Notes under the pieces: generated by a model | Told to the model about the DNA's origin: nothing | Database searches by the model: none | What the model saw: only the letters and a program-made list of their open reading frames with translations | In this document: one piece after another, positions 37,665 through 50,357 of the stretch | Layout: each line of letters begins with the position of its first letter | How positions within the stretch are numbered: the stretch's first letter is position 1 | Assembly: GCA_023055505.1 (NCBI GenBank) | Contig: JALIRH010000074.1 | Location: 1,955,001 to 2,019,000 of the forward strand | Reading direction: 5' to 3' | DNA length: 64,000 bases | Origin: Callipepla californica brunnescens | Taxonomy: Eukaryota; Chordata; Aves; Galliformes; Odontophoridae | Made by a program: the position numbers and the translations under genes

Positions 37665-40136
37665 GCATTGCAACTTGGACTTGGCACTAAAGAAAGCTCA
37701 GGGTCTTGCTGCCCAATCTGGTTTCCCAGCTGAGGCACTGAGTAATGTCTTAGCCAAATGTTCACTCAAGTGAACTGAAACTGCTTAGTTTCTCCTGTGT
37801 GAAGAAACTTCCTTCCCTTTTGGGTATTCCCTAGATTTTTAAAATGTAGAGCAAATATTTAAGGGTGGATTAGAGTCTAACTCAACATCTCTATCATTCA
37901 TCATCAATTATCCAGGTCATTAATATGATTACGTTCGGCTCTAGATCTCTTAGCATCTGAATGTACCAAAAACTAGGAGGGACTAAAGGTAGAAATTTAT
38001 AGCAAGAACCTTTCCCTCCCCCTCTTATTTAATGGCACTCAGGCTTTGACCTAAAGTGTAATTTTCTGCAACATTTAAGGCAGATAAAGTGTCTTTAGCA
38101 GCCAAAGGAAAGCTCAAAGGTAACATTATCTAACTAGCAAACAGATGGAGGATTTAACATTCTTGGTAGCTGAAATTTTGGACTGTGGCCAAACCATGTT
38201 AATGGATTTTTTAGCAGTCATTCTTTTTCTATGGAAGTGTGGGATGTAGGTTTAAATTATTAAAAAGTAAATAAAGTCAAGGAAAACATGTAGCAGTATA
38301 GGCAGGAGCAAGGAATGGCATCAACTTGATCATGAGCAGTGTGGGGAAAAAATAAAGGCTTGTGTTTCAGGAACTGTGGTATGGCATGTAGGGTTCAATT
38401 AAGGAAATATGATAGTTCTCCTTGGAAGCCTCAAATCTTTGACTTAATTGGGGAGGTAAGCCCATTTAATAGTGAGAGGAATTGTTGTTCAGTGTTGACT
38501 TTGCCTTCCTATGAAAACTGCAGAGGAAGATGTCTTCTGAGGAGCTCTTGTTCTGATTGAGTAGCGGGAAACAAAGCAAAGTAACCAAATTCCCTGATCC
38601 ATAAATACATCCTTTAAAGAGCATTCCAGCTCCTTCTACACGTGTGGCAAACCATGATGCTCCCTTACAGTTCCTGCTGTTTAGCTATGTGCCTGAAAGC
38701 TTTCCCAATTGCCACAGCCATTAGCCTTCTTACTCCGTAGTATGTTCTCTCTAGGTTTTAAGCATGACAGTGGGTCCTGAAAAAGCTATGTAGTGGAGTA
38801 CACAGAGCTTGAGAGATAGGAAGTCTTCCAGGAATTATTGGTGAAAACACTCCATTGCAGAGAAGGAAAGTGGTGTGTGATCCTTGGGAAACCTGAGTTA
38901 CCCACCAGGTTCTGTTGCTTACCAACACTGTTCAAAATAGTTAGAAAATAATAAATTTTTCATAAAATGACAGTATTTCACAGCTTTTGTTTCAGCACTT
39001 GTTTTGTTACTATCTATATAAAGCTGCACAGCTTCCTGCTGGAGATGCTGAAGCTGAACTGAGTAATAATTGAAAGGAATTAAGATGTTAATTTGGAGGA
39101 TTCAGCTGAGCTGCCAGACACCTCTTCAGAGATCTGGAACCATTCCTTTTCTCAAAGAAAAGAAGCTGACACCGTAAGGGTGAGAGGTTATTTGCTTTGA
39201 CTAGCCTTGCTCTTTCCTAAATGGAGGTTTGGGAGCAAATGGGTAGCATTAACACACTACGCTGATTACAAAATGTGGAATAAATCATACAGTGGTCTAG
39301 TTCCACTAGATCTCATTACCACTGGGTTGAACTGTTCACTAACTTCCTTGCCTCAAGTGATCTGAGTCAGCACATCAGCTCTGAGCATCCCAGGACTTGG
39401 GAACACTAGAAACAGATCTGGTTCCAAACACTGGCGTTCAAGAGCATTTTTACAAGTCATTTTCCAGCAGGCAAAACCTAAAATATTATGAAGAAGAGAG
39501 TTGGAGGCCAGCAGAACCTCCAGCTGAGAGCTCTGAACTACTCCAATGCCAGAGCATCCATCTTTCAAATATTTAATGAGATGAGTTTCCATCAGGCGTT
39601 TTCACAACCAGGCCACCAGCAGTGGCCTTGGACTTCATGTCTCACTCCCCGTGGTGCATGGACAGCAGGAACTGTGGTCTAGACCTCACTGAGAAAGCTA
39701 GATGGTGAAAATTTGAGAACTAATTAAACCATACAAGGTTTTGCCTGGCAGGCATTCATGTCAGATATACTACATCCTGGGAAACAGTTTTAGGCTTTGC
39801 CATAATGTTATTGTAAAGAGAGATCGGGATGTCTTGCCAGACTTCATTTCAAATATAGTACTTCAGCTTTTCCCTTTCTTTTTGAGAGCTGGCGTGGTCA
39901 TAAATTATCTACTTCACACAAGGTTAAACACAGGACAACAAGACTATGAAGTCTTCATAGATGAAAGGCCTCAGAATAACTAGGGAAATGTTATCAGCGT
40001 GTGCTTCACCTGACTGTCCTGTTCTGCTGTGCAAAGACCATCAGTCTTGGGAGACCTGTTTTCATAGCCCTGTTTGTCCGGGGATAGGTTTTTAGCTTCT
40101 TTATAATTTAAGTTTTCATCTTTGAGCAACTATTTG
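37665..40136. other. Intron interior, nothing recognised
   Basis: Unique-looking sequence. Short frames around 39353-39682 on opposite strands have no recognisable domain. Confidence 0.5.
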
Positions 40137-40410
40137 TGTGGCCTGATAGTGATAGGACAAGGGGGAATGGTTTTAAACTAAAAGAGGGGAAAATTAGGTT
40201 AGATAAAGAAAAAATTCTTTATTCAGAGGATGATGAGGCACCCACAGCATAGGTGTGCAGGCATCCCATCCCTGGAGGTGCTTAAGGCCATGTTGGGTGG
40301 GCCTTGGGCAGCCTGAGCTGGTAGGGGAGCAACCCCACCCATGGCAGTGGGTTGGAACTGGGTGGTCTTTGGGTCCCTTCCAACGTAAGCCATTCTATGG
40401 TTCTTTGATC
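40137..40410 (+). repeat. CR1 LINE 3' fragment (about 270 bp)
   Basis: The sequence reads tgataggacaagggggaatgg, then ttttaaactaaaagagggg, attaggttagata, then gaaaaaattctttattcagag, catcccatccctggaggtgc, ttgggcagcctgagctggt and ccatggcagtgggttggaac, ending ggtcccttccaac and ccattctatggttc. All words are in consensus order for sense-strand CR1. A short internal deletion lies between 'gatgatgaggcac' and the 'ccatccctgg' block. Confidence 0.95.
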
Positions 40411-41733
40411 TTACTGCTGCAAAAATGCCATGTGATTGCTTGGAGGCTGCGTTAAGCAGGTCAGTGGGAAGCTAAGCAATTAACAGATGGCTTCTGTGGA
40501 GACCCCTTCCCCTGGTCTGCGGCTTCTCACACCTGGAGGCTGCAGCATCCCAGGGAATCACTGCAATGATGAGTGATATATGAAGTTGGGGTTAATTTCT
40601 TCACTGCAGGTTCAGCCTCACATCCCAGTTTAGGAAGTATTTGAAATGAGGTTGTGAGTCAAGCACAGGTGAAAGAACAAGCTGTTAGGGGTGTGTCTTT
40701 GCCTAGACGTCCTGGCAAACCTGGTGCTTCAGCCTTGGGTTACTGTAAAGGAAAAAAGACTCTGTGATGGCTTTATTGGAAAGTCTAAGAACAGTAGCAG
40801 AACATGATAAGGAGATTGCTTTCTTCCACAGTTCTTGGGAGACATGCTAGGCTTGCTCCAAGTTTCACCCCGGGTCTGTACTTGAAGTCTGAAAGTGGGA
40901 AATGATGGCATGTGCAATTTCGGTCCATTCCTAATGCGTTGTTGGATCTGTGACTCAGGAAGGATTCGCATAAGTAATTCCTTGGCTTGAGACTGAAGGT
41001 ACAGAAAGATTAAACTGATACTAAGGAAAGCTTCCATTGCACTAGCCAGAAATTGAGCTTTACAGAGAAATGATGCTAGTGCTAGTAGAGACTCTTGAGG
41101 TCAGATGTTACTTAGATAAGAGATATTAGAGTTACAATTCTACAGTCTTACTAATGATGCTCTGCAGATCTGTATCCTGTTCTTCAGCTACCTTCAGCAT
41201 TTGGAGATCGTTGTGGGTCCAGCTTTCCGTAGTAGAGTCATAGTTGCCTTAATGACAATGTTGTATTCGTTCACCTGTTTCTATACCACCTAATATGATT
41301 TAATTGAAGGCAGAGCTAAGGAGAACCTTGTCCAGAGAAAATGCCAAATTTGAATACTTCTGAGTACATGAACACATCTGAACCATATTTCCAAGGGAGC
41401 ATTGAGCAGGTGGGTGTTAGGAAAGGTGATGAGTTCTGTGAATAAAAAAAAAATAGAGGATTGGCCTGGAAGAGTATTAGCATACAGATGTGTTCCCTGA
41501 TTCATTGGAAATTAAAAGCAGATACAGCAGTTTGGGGGAGAAAGTTCTGCAACAGTGGGTCTGCCTCTGTGTGCAGACACTGGTAGTATTGTTCCCTGGT
41601 TCCTGGGGAAGAAGAGGCTTTTGATGTTGTGTGCTGGTCCAGACTCATCCAGCCCAGGTTTTATTCTCTTGAGGGTAGTCATTGGTCATAAACAGATCGG
41701 AAAACTTAGATGCTTGTATTGGAAGGAAGCATA

Positions 41734-41802
41734 GTTTTTTTGTTGTTGTTGTGTGAGTGAGTGATTTTGTGTTTTTTTCTTTTTCTTTTTTTTTTTTTTC
41801 CT
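41734..41802. repeat. T/G-rich low-complexity tract
   Basis: T runs, GTT units and GTGA units end in an uninterrupted pyrimidine tract. Confidence 0.85.
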
Positions 41803-44800
41803 TGATTCAATATACTGCTGATTTCAAAGCTGTGTGGTTTGGGTGATAGCCCAGAATTTTTGGTTTTCTGTTCTTCTTGTTCATCTTACAAAGCATAAAT
41901 ATCATATTTCCGCAACAGGAAAATATACACATACCCATGTATATGCGCGTAATACGTCTGCATTTGTGCAAATGTGGAATCGTTAATACAGATTTTTTTT
42001 CAGGATCAATGTACTGGTTGCTGAATACAGCAAAACAGTGTTATGGAAAAGGAGCTTGACACTGCAAGCAAAACAGATTGCTGTTGTGCCTGTTACATCT
42101 TACCCCTGTGGGTTACAGGCTACCCGAGTGTCAAGAGTTGGTGAATGGTCTTTAACACCATCCATTAATTACTGTTCATTGACACAAATCATGGGTAGAC
42201 CACCACCACCACAGCAGAGCAAGCCAATGGCCAGGGTAGCAGCTCAGGAGAAATTCTGTCTTGTGTACTGGTGCTGGCTGTTTTGTCTTGTACTGTGAGT
42301 GGATGATGAGGTCCTCTCCTTTGTGGTGACTCAGGAGCCTGAGGCAATGGTTGCAGTGACTAACAATTTGGTAGTGTGCTCTGCAGAAAGACACCAAATT
42401 GTCTTCTGGAAAATTGGATGGGATGCATTTCCCCTGAAATTCCAAATGCAGAGAGTATTTATTTCTTGGTATTCCTAGGCTGTCAATGAGTCATGGTGAA
42501 GGTATGCTATTTTATTTTTCCTGTGATCAGCTTAAAGATTCCCTGAATGTATCAACTAATATTTAGTGAGAAATATGATGGAAAGGAAACTGCATAGTAG
42601 CATTTTATGCATGGTCTTTTGATACTGAATGGGTGTTTTATGTATTAGTTATTGGAAAATGATCTCTCATTTTAAGGAGCAGTATGTTGCTTTTGTGAGT
42701 GTCTTGCAGTCCCCTATAATGAGTGAAAAAACTGTGGGATCTGATCATTTCCTTAGCTGTCATATTTACAGGAAAACTATTTTCAATAAAGAAAGAACAC
42801 AACTCATTGAATCTCAGTCATTTCAGCTCCATTTTCAGCTATCCCTCCTTCTTTGACTGTGCTTTCGCTGCATTCAGAGAGCACTGGAGTTGGGCTTTAT
42901 CCAAATGGCAGTCAAGTGATCAGAAAGTGGGATCGGTGAGTGATGGGGCAGAGGGTGCCCAAGCATGGGTGTAGCGTAACGCACAAGTGCAATGCAAACA
43001 CTCTCACTGAGCTCTTGCACTCAGAGGTAGACTTCAGATAAAGTGTTGACAGCATCAGTCAAAGAAAAATAACATTCTACCCAGCCCAGTGCATTTGACA
43101 CTATGTAGAAAATTGCCGAGGGGTTGTGAAAGGCGCTCTCTGTTGAAATGATGCGGTGTACATAACCTGTGCTGTCTGCATGCAGTTGCAGTGACATGGG
43201 ATGGAAGGGATGATAATACCCCAGGAAAATCCACCCGGCTCTAGACATAGCAGCAATGATACTGAAGAACTGTTATTTAATGTTATATGGTACTACAGGG
43301 ATTTTACTTCTGAAACTATAGTTCAAATCTTCCTCATGAGGCTGTTGCTTTGCACATTGGTTCAGGCCAGGTTGTACACCACAGAAAAGTTGTATTGACT
43401 CCTGTGAATTTAGGCCTCTTAACAAAGCACAGATATATTGTAGGTTGCTTCTAGACCTTGAAAAATGTTTATTTGTTGGTTCCAAAGTAAGTGTGTTTCT
43501 GACCAGTGACAGGGAGTTCTGGAGTAAGAACACTCAGTGTTTCATTTATTTTAGTACAGTACCAGGAGATACGGTTGGACCGTGGTTTTGAGAAACAACC
43601 ACAATATAAATCATTATAATTTAAAAAACAAATAAAAGTCATGCAGCTGCACATTAAACAGACTTCTTTGAGCAGCCCTGCTTATTAACAGTGGGATGGC
43701 TTTCTAATTAGGTTTCACTTGTTGAGTAGGGGTTACAGCATCGAACCCCTAATTCCTGTTCTTAAACTGCCTTGAGATCTGTGAAATTTTATTGCCATGT
43801 ATATTTTACATCCCTTTGTAATACTTCAAGCTTTTAATTGCTTACAAATTGTCTCGACTGAAAGCGTCTCGTACACAGTTAAAGCTACCTGGCAGGTGAC
43901 TGTAGGCAATGATACTGTGACAGGAAACATGTTCACATATGGCCAGAACTGTTAGATGGCACATCTGCCTGCTTTGTGCCAAGATCAGCACTGTAGTGCC
44001 AGCACTGGTCTCATGTACAGATGGAAACATCTTCCAGTGTAGGTAAAGTGGGTAAGAGCCTCTGGGGGAGATGCAGGCAATGTCTTCAGGTTATTTCAAC
44101 TATGCATTGTCTTATTTGGGTTAGTATCCTTAGTAACAGCAGTAATATGTGCCAGAAAACCAAGAATGATAAGAATGTTTGATAAACTTGAAATCTGATT
44201 AATTTAGTCTAAAGGGAGTTTCCCTCAAACCATTTTGACAGGAATGTTTTAATTGGTTCTTTTTGTCTGTTAGCAATGAGAGCAGAGTGAAGGTAAGGCT
44301 TTGAATGAGAGCTGATTTCATAGAGAAAAAAAGCTGTTTTCTGCTGCTGTGCTGTTGCTCCTAGTACTAGCTGTTAGAATAATGCCGTCAAGAGAGAGAC
44401 GAGAGGGATCATGTTGCAAGGACCATAAACTGGGGCACACTAAAATAATCCTCTCAGATATGGTCAACTGAATATGAATCCATGTAATCTTGAACACACT
44501 CTGCATGAACTCAAAATTAATCATTAGAAAAAATGAACCCGTGGATACGGTGCTAGATGTCAGGAGGAATATTTTGTTCTCATGATGAAATACTCAAGAT
44601 CAACTTGCGGCATTGTCCTACAAAGAACATCATAAAAACTAACCCAAAAAAATGTCCTTTTGAATTATTTGCTAGGAGCCTGACTATCCTTTGCTTGGTC
44701 TGTTACAATGCCATGTGACATTTACTTTCTGAAGAGATTAGGAAGTGCAAAGTCCGTCATTAAATAAAGCTTGGCTGGAAAACTGTGATGTTTTTTGTCC

Positions 44801-46687
44801 GGATAGCAAACTTGGGCCCTCTAACACTGATACGTTGTAATTCATTGAATTAATACTTCACACAATTTGAAAAGTGAGCTTTGGTTCTAATACAGATGAG
44901 ACTGCAGGTTTGACATCTATAAGCATGGAAAAGAGATGTCTGCTGCTCTGAAGGGATTTCTCATCTTGGAAGTAGAGTTGATTATGAACACTGTGGCAGT
45001 GGTGGGAAAGGCAGTGGTTGCAGTGTCTTGAAGTTCAGTCCGAAGTTCATTTGTCAGTGATTTTATCAATATACAGAACTGTAACGGGATAATTATGTCC
45101 TTCTGGGAGGAAAGTAGATTGTGTTTCTTTTTAAAGGTGAAGTCGCAGGCGCACAGACCAGGTTCTTTCCTTTCTGTTGTTGAGGAAACCAAGTGACTGG
45201 TTCTTGAAAGAAGTAGTCCTGCCATCTCAACCACAACTAAAATATTTTCAAATAAAGTTTTGATTCCAGGTTTTTCAAATATGAGAGAAACTTCAGAGCG
45301 TTACAGTAAGTGTAGATTCCCCAGCCATTGGTTCATTGCTACTTTGAATGTCTGGGACAGCTGTAAAGATTTATTGACTTATCATCCTCTTTCTGGAGAC
45401 CCATGATGTACCTCAGAAAGGAATGAGAGACGGAAGGGAAAGTGAGACTTCTTAATGTGCCTTGGGAATTCACGACAAATCTTGAATCTCTCTAGGAATG
45501 TTTTTCTTGTTTCACTCCATTGGGAATTGGCTCTGACACAGTAAAAAAACATTTTCAGAACAAGCTTCTTTCATTTTCTTGGCCTCTCTATAGCTCTTGT
45601 CACTGACCCAAAGCCTTTTGATTTTTTTTTTCTTTTGACGTTCTTGAGCTAATTGGCCTCAATGAAAAGAGTTTTGTTTCCTGCAGAAACTTGGCTGTGA
45701 GAAAAAGTGTGGAGGGTAGGAGAAATCTGGGGCAGACCAGTGCCAAAGAACTTATATAATAGCCCAGAGTAGCCAGCCAAGATATAGTGTGAGAGCTTTA
45801 TAGGTGGAGTTCAGTGGGATGAAAAACACCACAGGGTTTGGATGCAAAAATGCCACTAGGGCAGGCAGCAGATTTCTAATTTCAGTCAAGGAAGATCTGA
45901 ATTCCTTCCAATGAAGGGAACAGATAATTACAGAAGAGAGAGTACGTGTTCAACCAAATTCCTGCAAGAATGGGCATTCCCTTAGTACTTAATGACATGG
46001 ATCCTTGTTTAAGCGAGAGTATCCCGTACATATTCTGCTCACCTCTAAATTCATGTGCTCAGTGCTCTGGAGCTCTGTCATCTTTAAATAGGCTGGAAGT
46101 CAGGAGAGTGAAGGAAATACTTTCTAGGCAGTATTCTATTGATTTCAGTGGACTTCTGATTAGACTGGGAAGTGTAACTTCAAGTATCTGCAACCAAGAA
46201 TAAAGAGCTAGTTTGGTCAGGTGTGTGGCATCAGAAGTTAATTTGAATGGCTTGAGTTGAATGCAGTAGGTTTTTTTCTTACTAAAAGAAGGTGGGATGG
46301 AAATTTTTGTCTCTACTAAGCACCCATCCTGGTGCACTTTTCTGTCATCAGATGTTGGATTGGCCTTAATGTGAACCACTTGTCCATGGCTATGGTCTTA
46401 ATAGCCAGAGTAGATCCCATTGCTATGCATGGAATTTGCAGTAAAGACCACATAGACGTTGAGGAAGAGAGAGGCTAAGAGCTGGAAATTTAAAAGATCT
46501 GGGCTTAGTCTTAAGCAGTGGAAATAACTTGGAATTTGTTAGCCAAATCAGATAATTGAAGGAAAAGTTATGTGAAGTCAATTCTGAACAACAATGTATT
46601 TTTCTCACCAAATCAAAAGCTTGGAAGAAAATTCAGGTTGTGCTAAGTGTTTATTTGTTTAATTTAATGTTCATGCTTATATTCTTC

Positions 46688-46711
46688 TTTTTTTTTAAAA
46701 AAAAAAAAAAA
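46688..46711. repeat. T9-A15 run
   Basis: Nine Ts are followed immediately by fifteen As, which is self-complementary over 18 bases. Confidence 0.9.
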
Positions 46712-47043
46712 GAAAATCTACATATATTACATTTCATTAAATTATTTCTGAATGCTTTGAAACAAGACCATGTTTTTTATTTGTTTTGGAAACAGCAGAA
46801 GACGCTATTTCAGTACTCTTAAATTCTTCATCAAATATAATTTGTGAACAGTTCTGTTTAACCTCAAAATGGATTTTTTGGTGGATAAATTACGCAGTCT
46901 AAACAATTCCTTCCCCATGTTCATACAGTTCTCAACTCCATCACGAACCTCAGTAGATGTCTGAGTCACATTCACTTACTGTAGGATTGACACATTTACA
47001 CAGGCACGCAGCCTGAGCACATGCAGAGGAAGATCTGTAGCCT

Positions 47044-47592
47044 TACTGGGCAAGATGCTCTGAAAGTAATTCCTCCTATTTAATTCCATGTGAACTGCAA
47101 CACATAAGAAGAACAATTTAACATCTAATAGAGCAAATTTTCAGCTTGAAAATGCTTTCTGCACATATTCACCACCATTAGCTCTGCATTTTCACCAGCA
47201 AATAATAAGATCCTGCATGCTGCACTCATAAAAATCTGCACCAGCAGAGGTGACCCCTATTGCTGTCACCACTGCTGAAACCCACCACCTCACTATGCTC
47301 ACATCCACTGGTTGGTCTCCAGAAATGTTCACAAATGTTGATGAATGTCAGTGGGTGCCATTTTTTCCCCCATGGAGGAATTTGGTAACGCATCTTTGCT
47401 TTATCTGTGCTTCCATGTTCGACACTGCTCTGTCAGACTGCTCCTCTACTGCCATCTGTTACACAGCAACAACACGTAATGGAATGCTGGCAGGAAGGTT
47501 CAGCCCCTACAGTCATACCACCAACATCCACCTCTGATGGCATGGGCCAACATAATAAAATGGCAGGCATTACTTCTAGAGCTGCCCTTGTA
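47044..47592. mobile_element. Nonautonomous mariner-type DNA transposon (Galluhop/Mariner1_GG-like)
   Basis: The element is about 549 bp with matching inverted ends: GCTCTGAAAGTAATTCCTCCTATT near 47057-47080 and, on the opposite strand at the right end, GCTCTAGAAGTAATGCCTGCCATT. The outermost bases are TA dinucleotides, consistent with the TA target duplication of Tc1/mariner elements. Internal words match my memory of the common chicken mariner repeat: agcaaattttcagcttgaaa, cataaaaatctgcaccagca, tggaatgctggcaggaaggt and gggccaacataataaaatgg. It is far shorter than a transposase-coding mariner (about 1.2-1.3 kb), and the 95-codon open frame inside is not a complete transposase, so it is a dead or MITE-like copy mobilised in trans. 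Orientation of the parent is uncertain. Confidence 0.82.
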
Positions 47593-50301
47593 TAACATCC
47601 ACCTCTAATGAGTCAAGGAAAGATGGGTTTATCCTTTAGGGAACTTTTCCCAAAGTGACATTTTAATTGAGGAGAGAATCGTTATTTTTTTTTCCAAAAG
47701 AAAAACCGAGTGTTATCTTCCCTGTTCTTCTTCTAAGTGATTTTTATGTTCTGCCTTTTGTAATCTTTGCGCCAGCTCTAATGATGGTTTAAATCAGTGT
47801 GACTCAGCTAACGCTATTTAGCTTTTAACCCATCATGCTGCAAAACACTCAAGCCCTGACTTATCTCAAGCAAATGACTGCTTCCCATGAAGTCAGCTCA
47901 AGCTGCTGGTGTTATTAAAACTATGCAGGATTCTCCGTATTCTTCTGTGTTCAGTTTTAAACAGTTAGGTGATGACACTTCTCCTTCACTCCTGTTATTT
48001 CTTGGAGCTGTTCTCCTTGTTTTTAGAATGTGTGGTTTAAGAGTATTCCGTCATATTGCAAACTCTGTAAACTGAGGGCTACTTAATTTGTGAGATTCAT
48101 AATGAAACAAAAAAGTCACCATTCATGGTATTACATCCAGCCCTATTATCCAGAGTGCTGACCTTGACCAGCTAATGATAGGCATTTAATATATGAGCAT
48201 GTGTGTCTATATAGATATAAATATTCATTGTGTGAAGTCTGGGAGGTTGGGATTGTAAAGGAATGTTGGCAGTGCCAAGGTTTGTTCAACAGTTCGGGCC
48301 TCCAGCCTTGCCAAACTCTGAGTTCCCTTAGCGTACCATTAAAACAAAATCCAGGCCTTGCTTGAATGTCATCCAGCTTTATTAAGAGAAAGATCAAACG
48401 TAATCTTATTAAGCTTGTCACTCAGAAAACATAAGGGTACAGCCTTAGTGTGTCTGTTTCGTCCACATGTGTGAACAATTTTGCTCTGTGATATTCAAAC
48501 GGGGCTGTTATTCTTTAATGAATGCTATGAATAACAGAGCTATAAATTGGAATGCGAGTTTGGTGATGTGTGTGCACACGCACTTCTGTATTAACAGAAG
48601 AGAGGCAAAGGAATAGGTTGTTTGCTTAGATTTTAACGTACTCCTAAAATGTGCTTGGACCCATGTAAACCACAGTGTTTTTCAAGATTTGTCTGTTTTT
48701 AGAGGTTTCTCAACCTCCATAATAAAGAGGTTTCTCAACCTCCATAATAACTTTGCTTCTAAACATGGCTGTGTGTCCTGGGAAAACTACAGGACCGCTG
48801 AAATTCCCTCCTTTTGGTATCACCAGACATCTACCCACTGGACAAAAATTTAAGAGATATTCAGATAAAATGTGCTTATTTTCACTGTTGCTCCTCTTCC
48901 TCCATGTGCACAGCTTGACAGCGGGAGATAACAGGGAAAACCACTGGTGTGTGTTTATACCAGTAAAGCCAGAGCAATGCAGTGGTGATTGGAATCAAAT
49001 ATTTCTGCTTGCTCAAATTGTGTATAGAACATCTGCGTGTTTATATATTTATATAGGAAAAAAACCTGCCCTGAAATTAGTCAGGATGTTTGACCATGTG
49101 GCTGAAAATAGATCAGTGTGGGTGGAATTCACAAAGACAAATAGTTATGGGTAGAACGTAGATACACATTTGATGGTCTAATTAGGAATATATTTGTGAT
49201 ATAAAGAAATACTTCACAGGCATAGCATGTACAAATTAATGCTTCAGGGATAAAACTTTCCTTGATTTTTGGTCAATTACATTTAACATCTGTGAGCAAG
49301 GTATCCTTTGTGCATGAGAATGGGGAAGCTTGATATGACTTTGCATGCACAGCACAGCTTACAAAAGGAAGCTCATTGCTGTCAAGTTCCAGTAGGCAGT
49401 ATCAAAGACAGATGTCCTATGACCTTGGGAGTGACATTCTTTGCATTCATACAGCACTTTGACAGCTGAGAGGGAACCTCTAAATACTGTAGGACTGTTT
49501 ATGCTCTCTTCCCACTACAGAGTTGGTCTCTCTAAAACCTACCACCCCAACTCTAGTAGCAGAGTCTTTGTCATGTCTGTCTAGGAACATCCAGGGCCTT
49601 CTTCCACAGGAATTTTAGCCTTCCTTTCCATTGCATTTCATTTCTTTCTTCCATTTTCTTTTCTAAAGAAAGATGAAAATATATCTTCTAATGATTTAAA
49701 AATATTGTTGTGGAAATGCTCTATGGAGATGCTTTTCCTGATTTATACCAACATTCCTCAGAGTCAAAGTTGATCTGATCCATCATTCCCTAGGCAGAGG
49801 AAATACTGATTTATGACATTTAGATAGATGAAAATGGGTACTTTAAGCCCAATTTTCTCTTATTTCTTAGGCATGCTTTGTGCTTCAAAAGAGGTGGGTT
49901 TCCAGATGGAGATATTGTAGATCTCTTCCCACAACACTTGTACTTCAGGGCCTTCAAATATCATATTAAGCAGCTTAACTCATGTGTTCCTGCCTTTGTT
50001 CTCCTCACCTTAGGTGAAAAGCTATATTGTTTTGATCCACTTTTTTTGTGGGTTTGCTGACATTTGTTACTTCAGGCACCATTAAGCAGCAAGACTTGAG
50101 TTTGGATAGGAAGCAAGACCTAGCTTTTACCTCCTGAAATGCCACAACAGCAACACCTGCACCTGGTGGCCTTCACCCTAGGGCCCTGGTTTGAAAGGGT
50201 TTTGTGGACTTCTTGGGTTTGTTTCTCCGTCTTTCACAGAGGAAAGTACCTCAGTCTACAGTGACTCACAGTGGGTTAAGAGTTACTGTAGTATGGTTAG
50301 T
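47593..50301. other. Intron interior, no gene; one recent tandem duplication
   Basis: The segment holds the perfect 25-bp tandem duplication at 48701-48750. The 133-codon frame at 48753-49154 starts just after it and shows a hydrophobic stretch, but it has no family resemblance, promoter or splice context and is not called as a gene. Confidence 0.5.
48701..48750. repeat. Perfect 25-bp tandem duplication (2 copies)
   Basis: The unit begins AGAGGTTTCTCAACCTCC and ends ATAATAA. Copies 48701-48725 and 48726-48750 are identical, which suggests a recent event. Inside each unit GAGGTT and AACCTC form a small inverted repeat. Confidence 0.95.
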
Positions 50302-50357
50302 TTGCCGTTGGACTTGATGATTTTGAAGGTCTTTTCCAGCCTGAAAATTCTGTCATG
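50302..50357 (+). repeat. CR1 LINE 3'-end stub
   Basis: The sequence ccgttggacttgatgatttt, then gaaggtcttttccagcctga and aaattctgtcatgg matches the last roughly 55 bases of sense-orientation CR1 ('ttggacttgatgatcttaaaggtcttttccaacctaaatgattctatgat'). Confidence 0.85.

Larger units (their letters stand above)
40411..47043. other. Intron interior, no gene; T-rich and T/A tracts
   Basis: The segment holds a long T/G-rich tract at 41734-41802 and a T9A15 palindromic run at 46688-46711. No transposon or coding exon was recognised. Confidence 0.5.

Noticed and set aside
48753..49154. 133-codon frame with a hydrophobic stretch that could look like a small secreted protein
   Set aside because: The hydrophobic run is internal, there is no family match, and the frame lies within an intron with no promoter or poly-A evidence.
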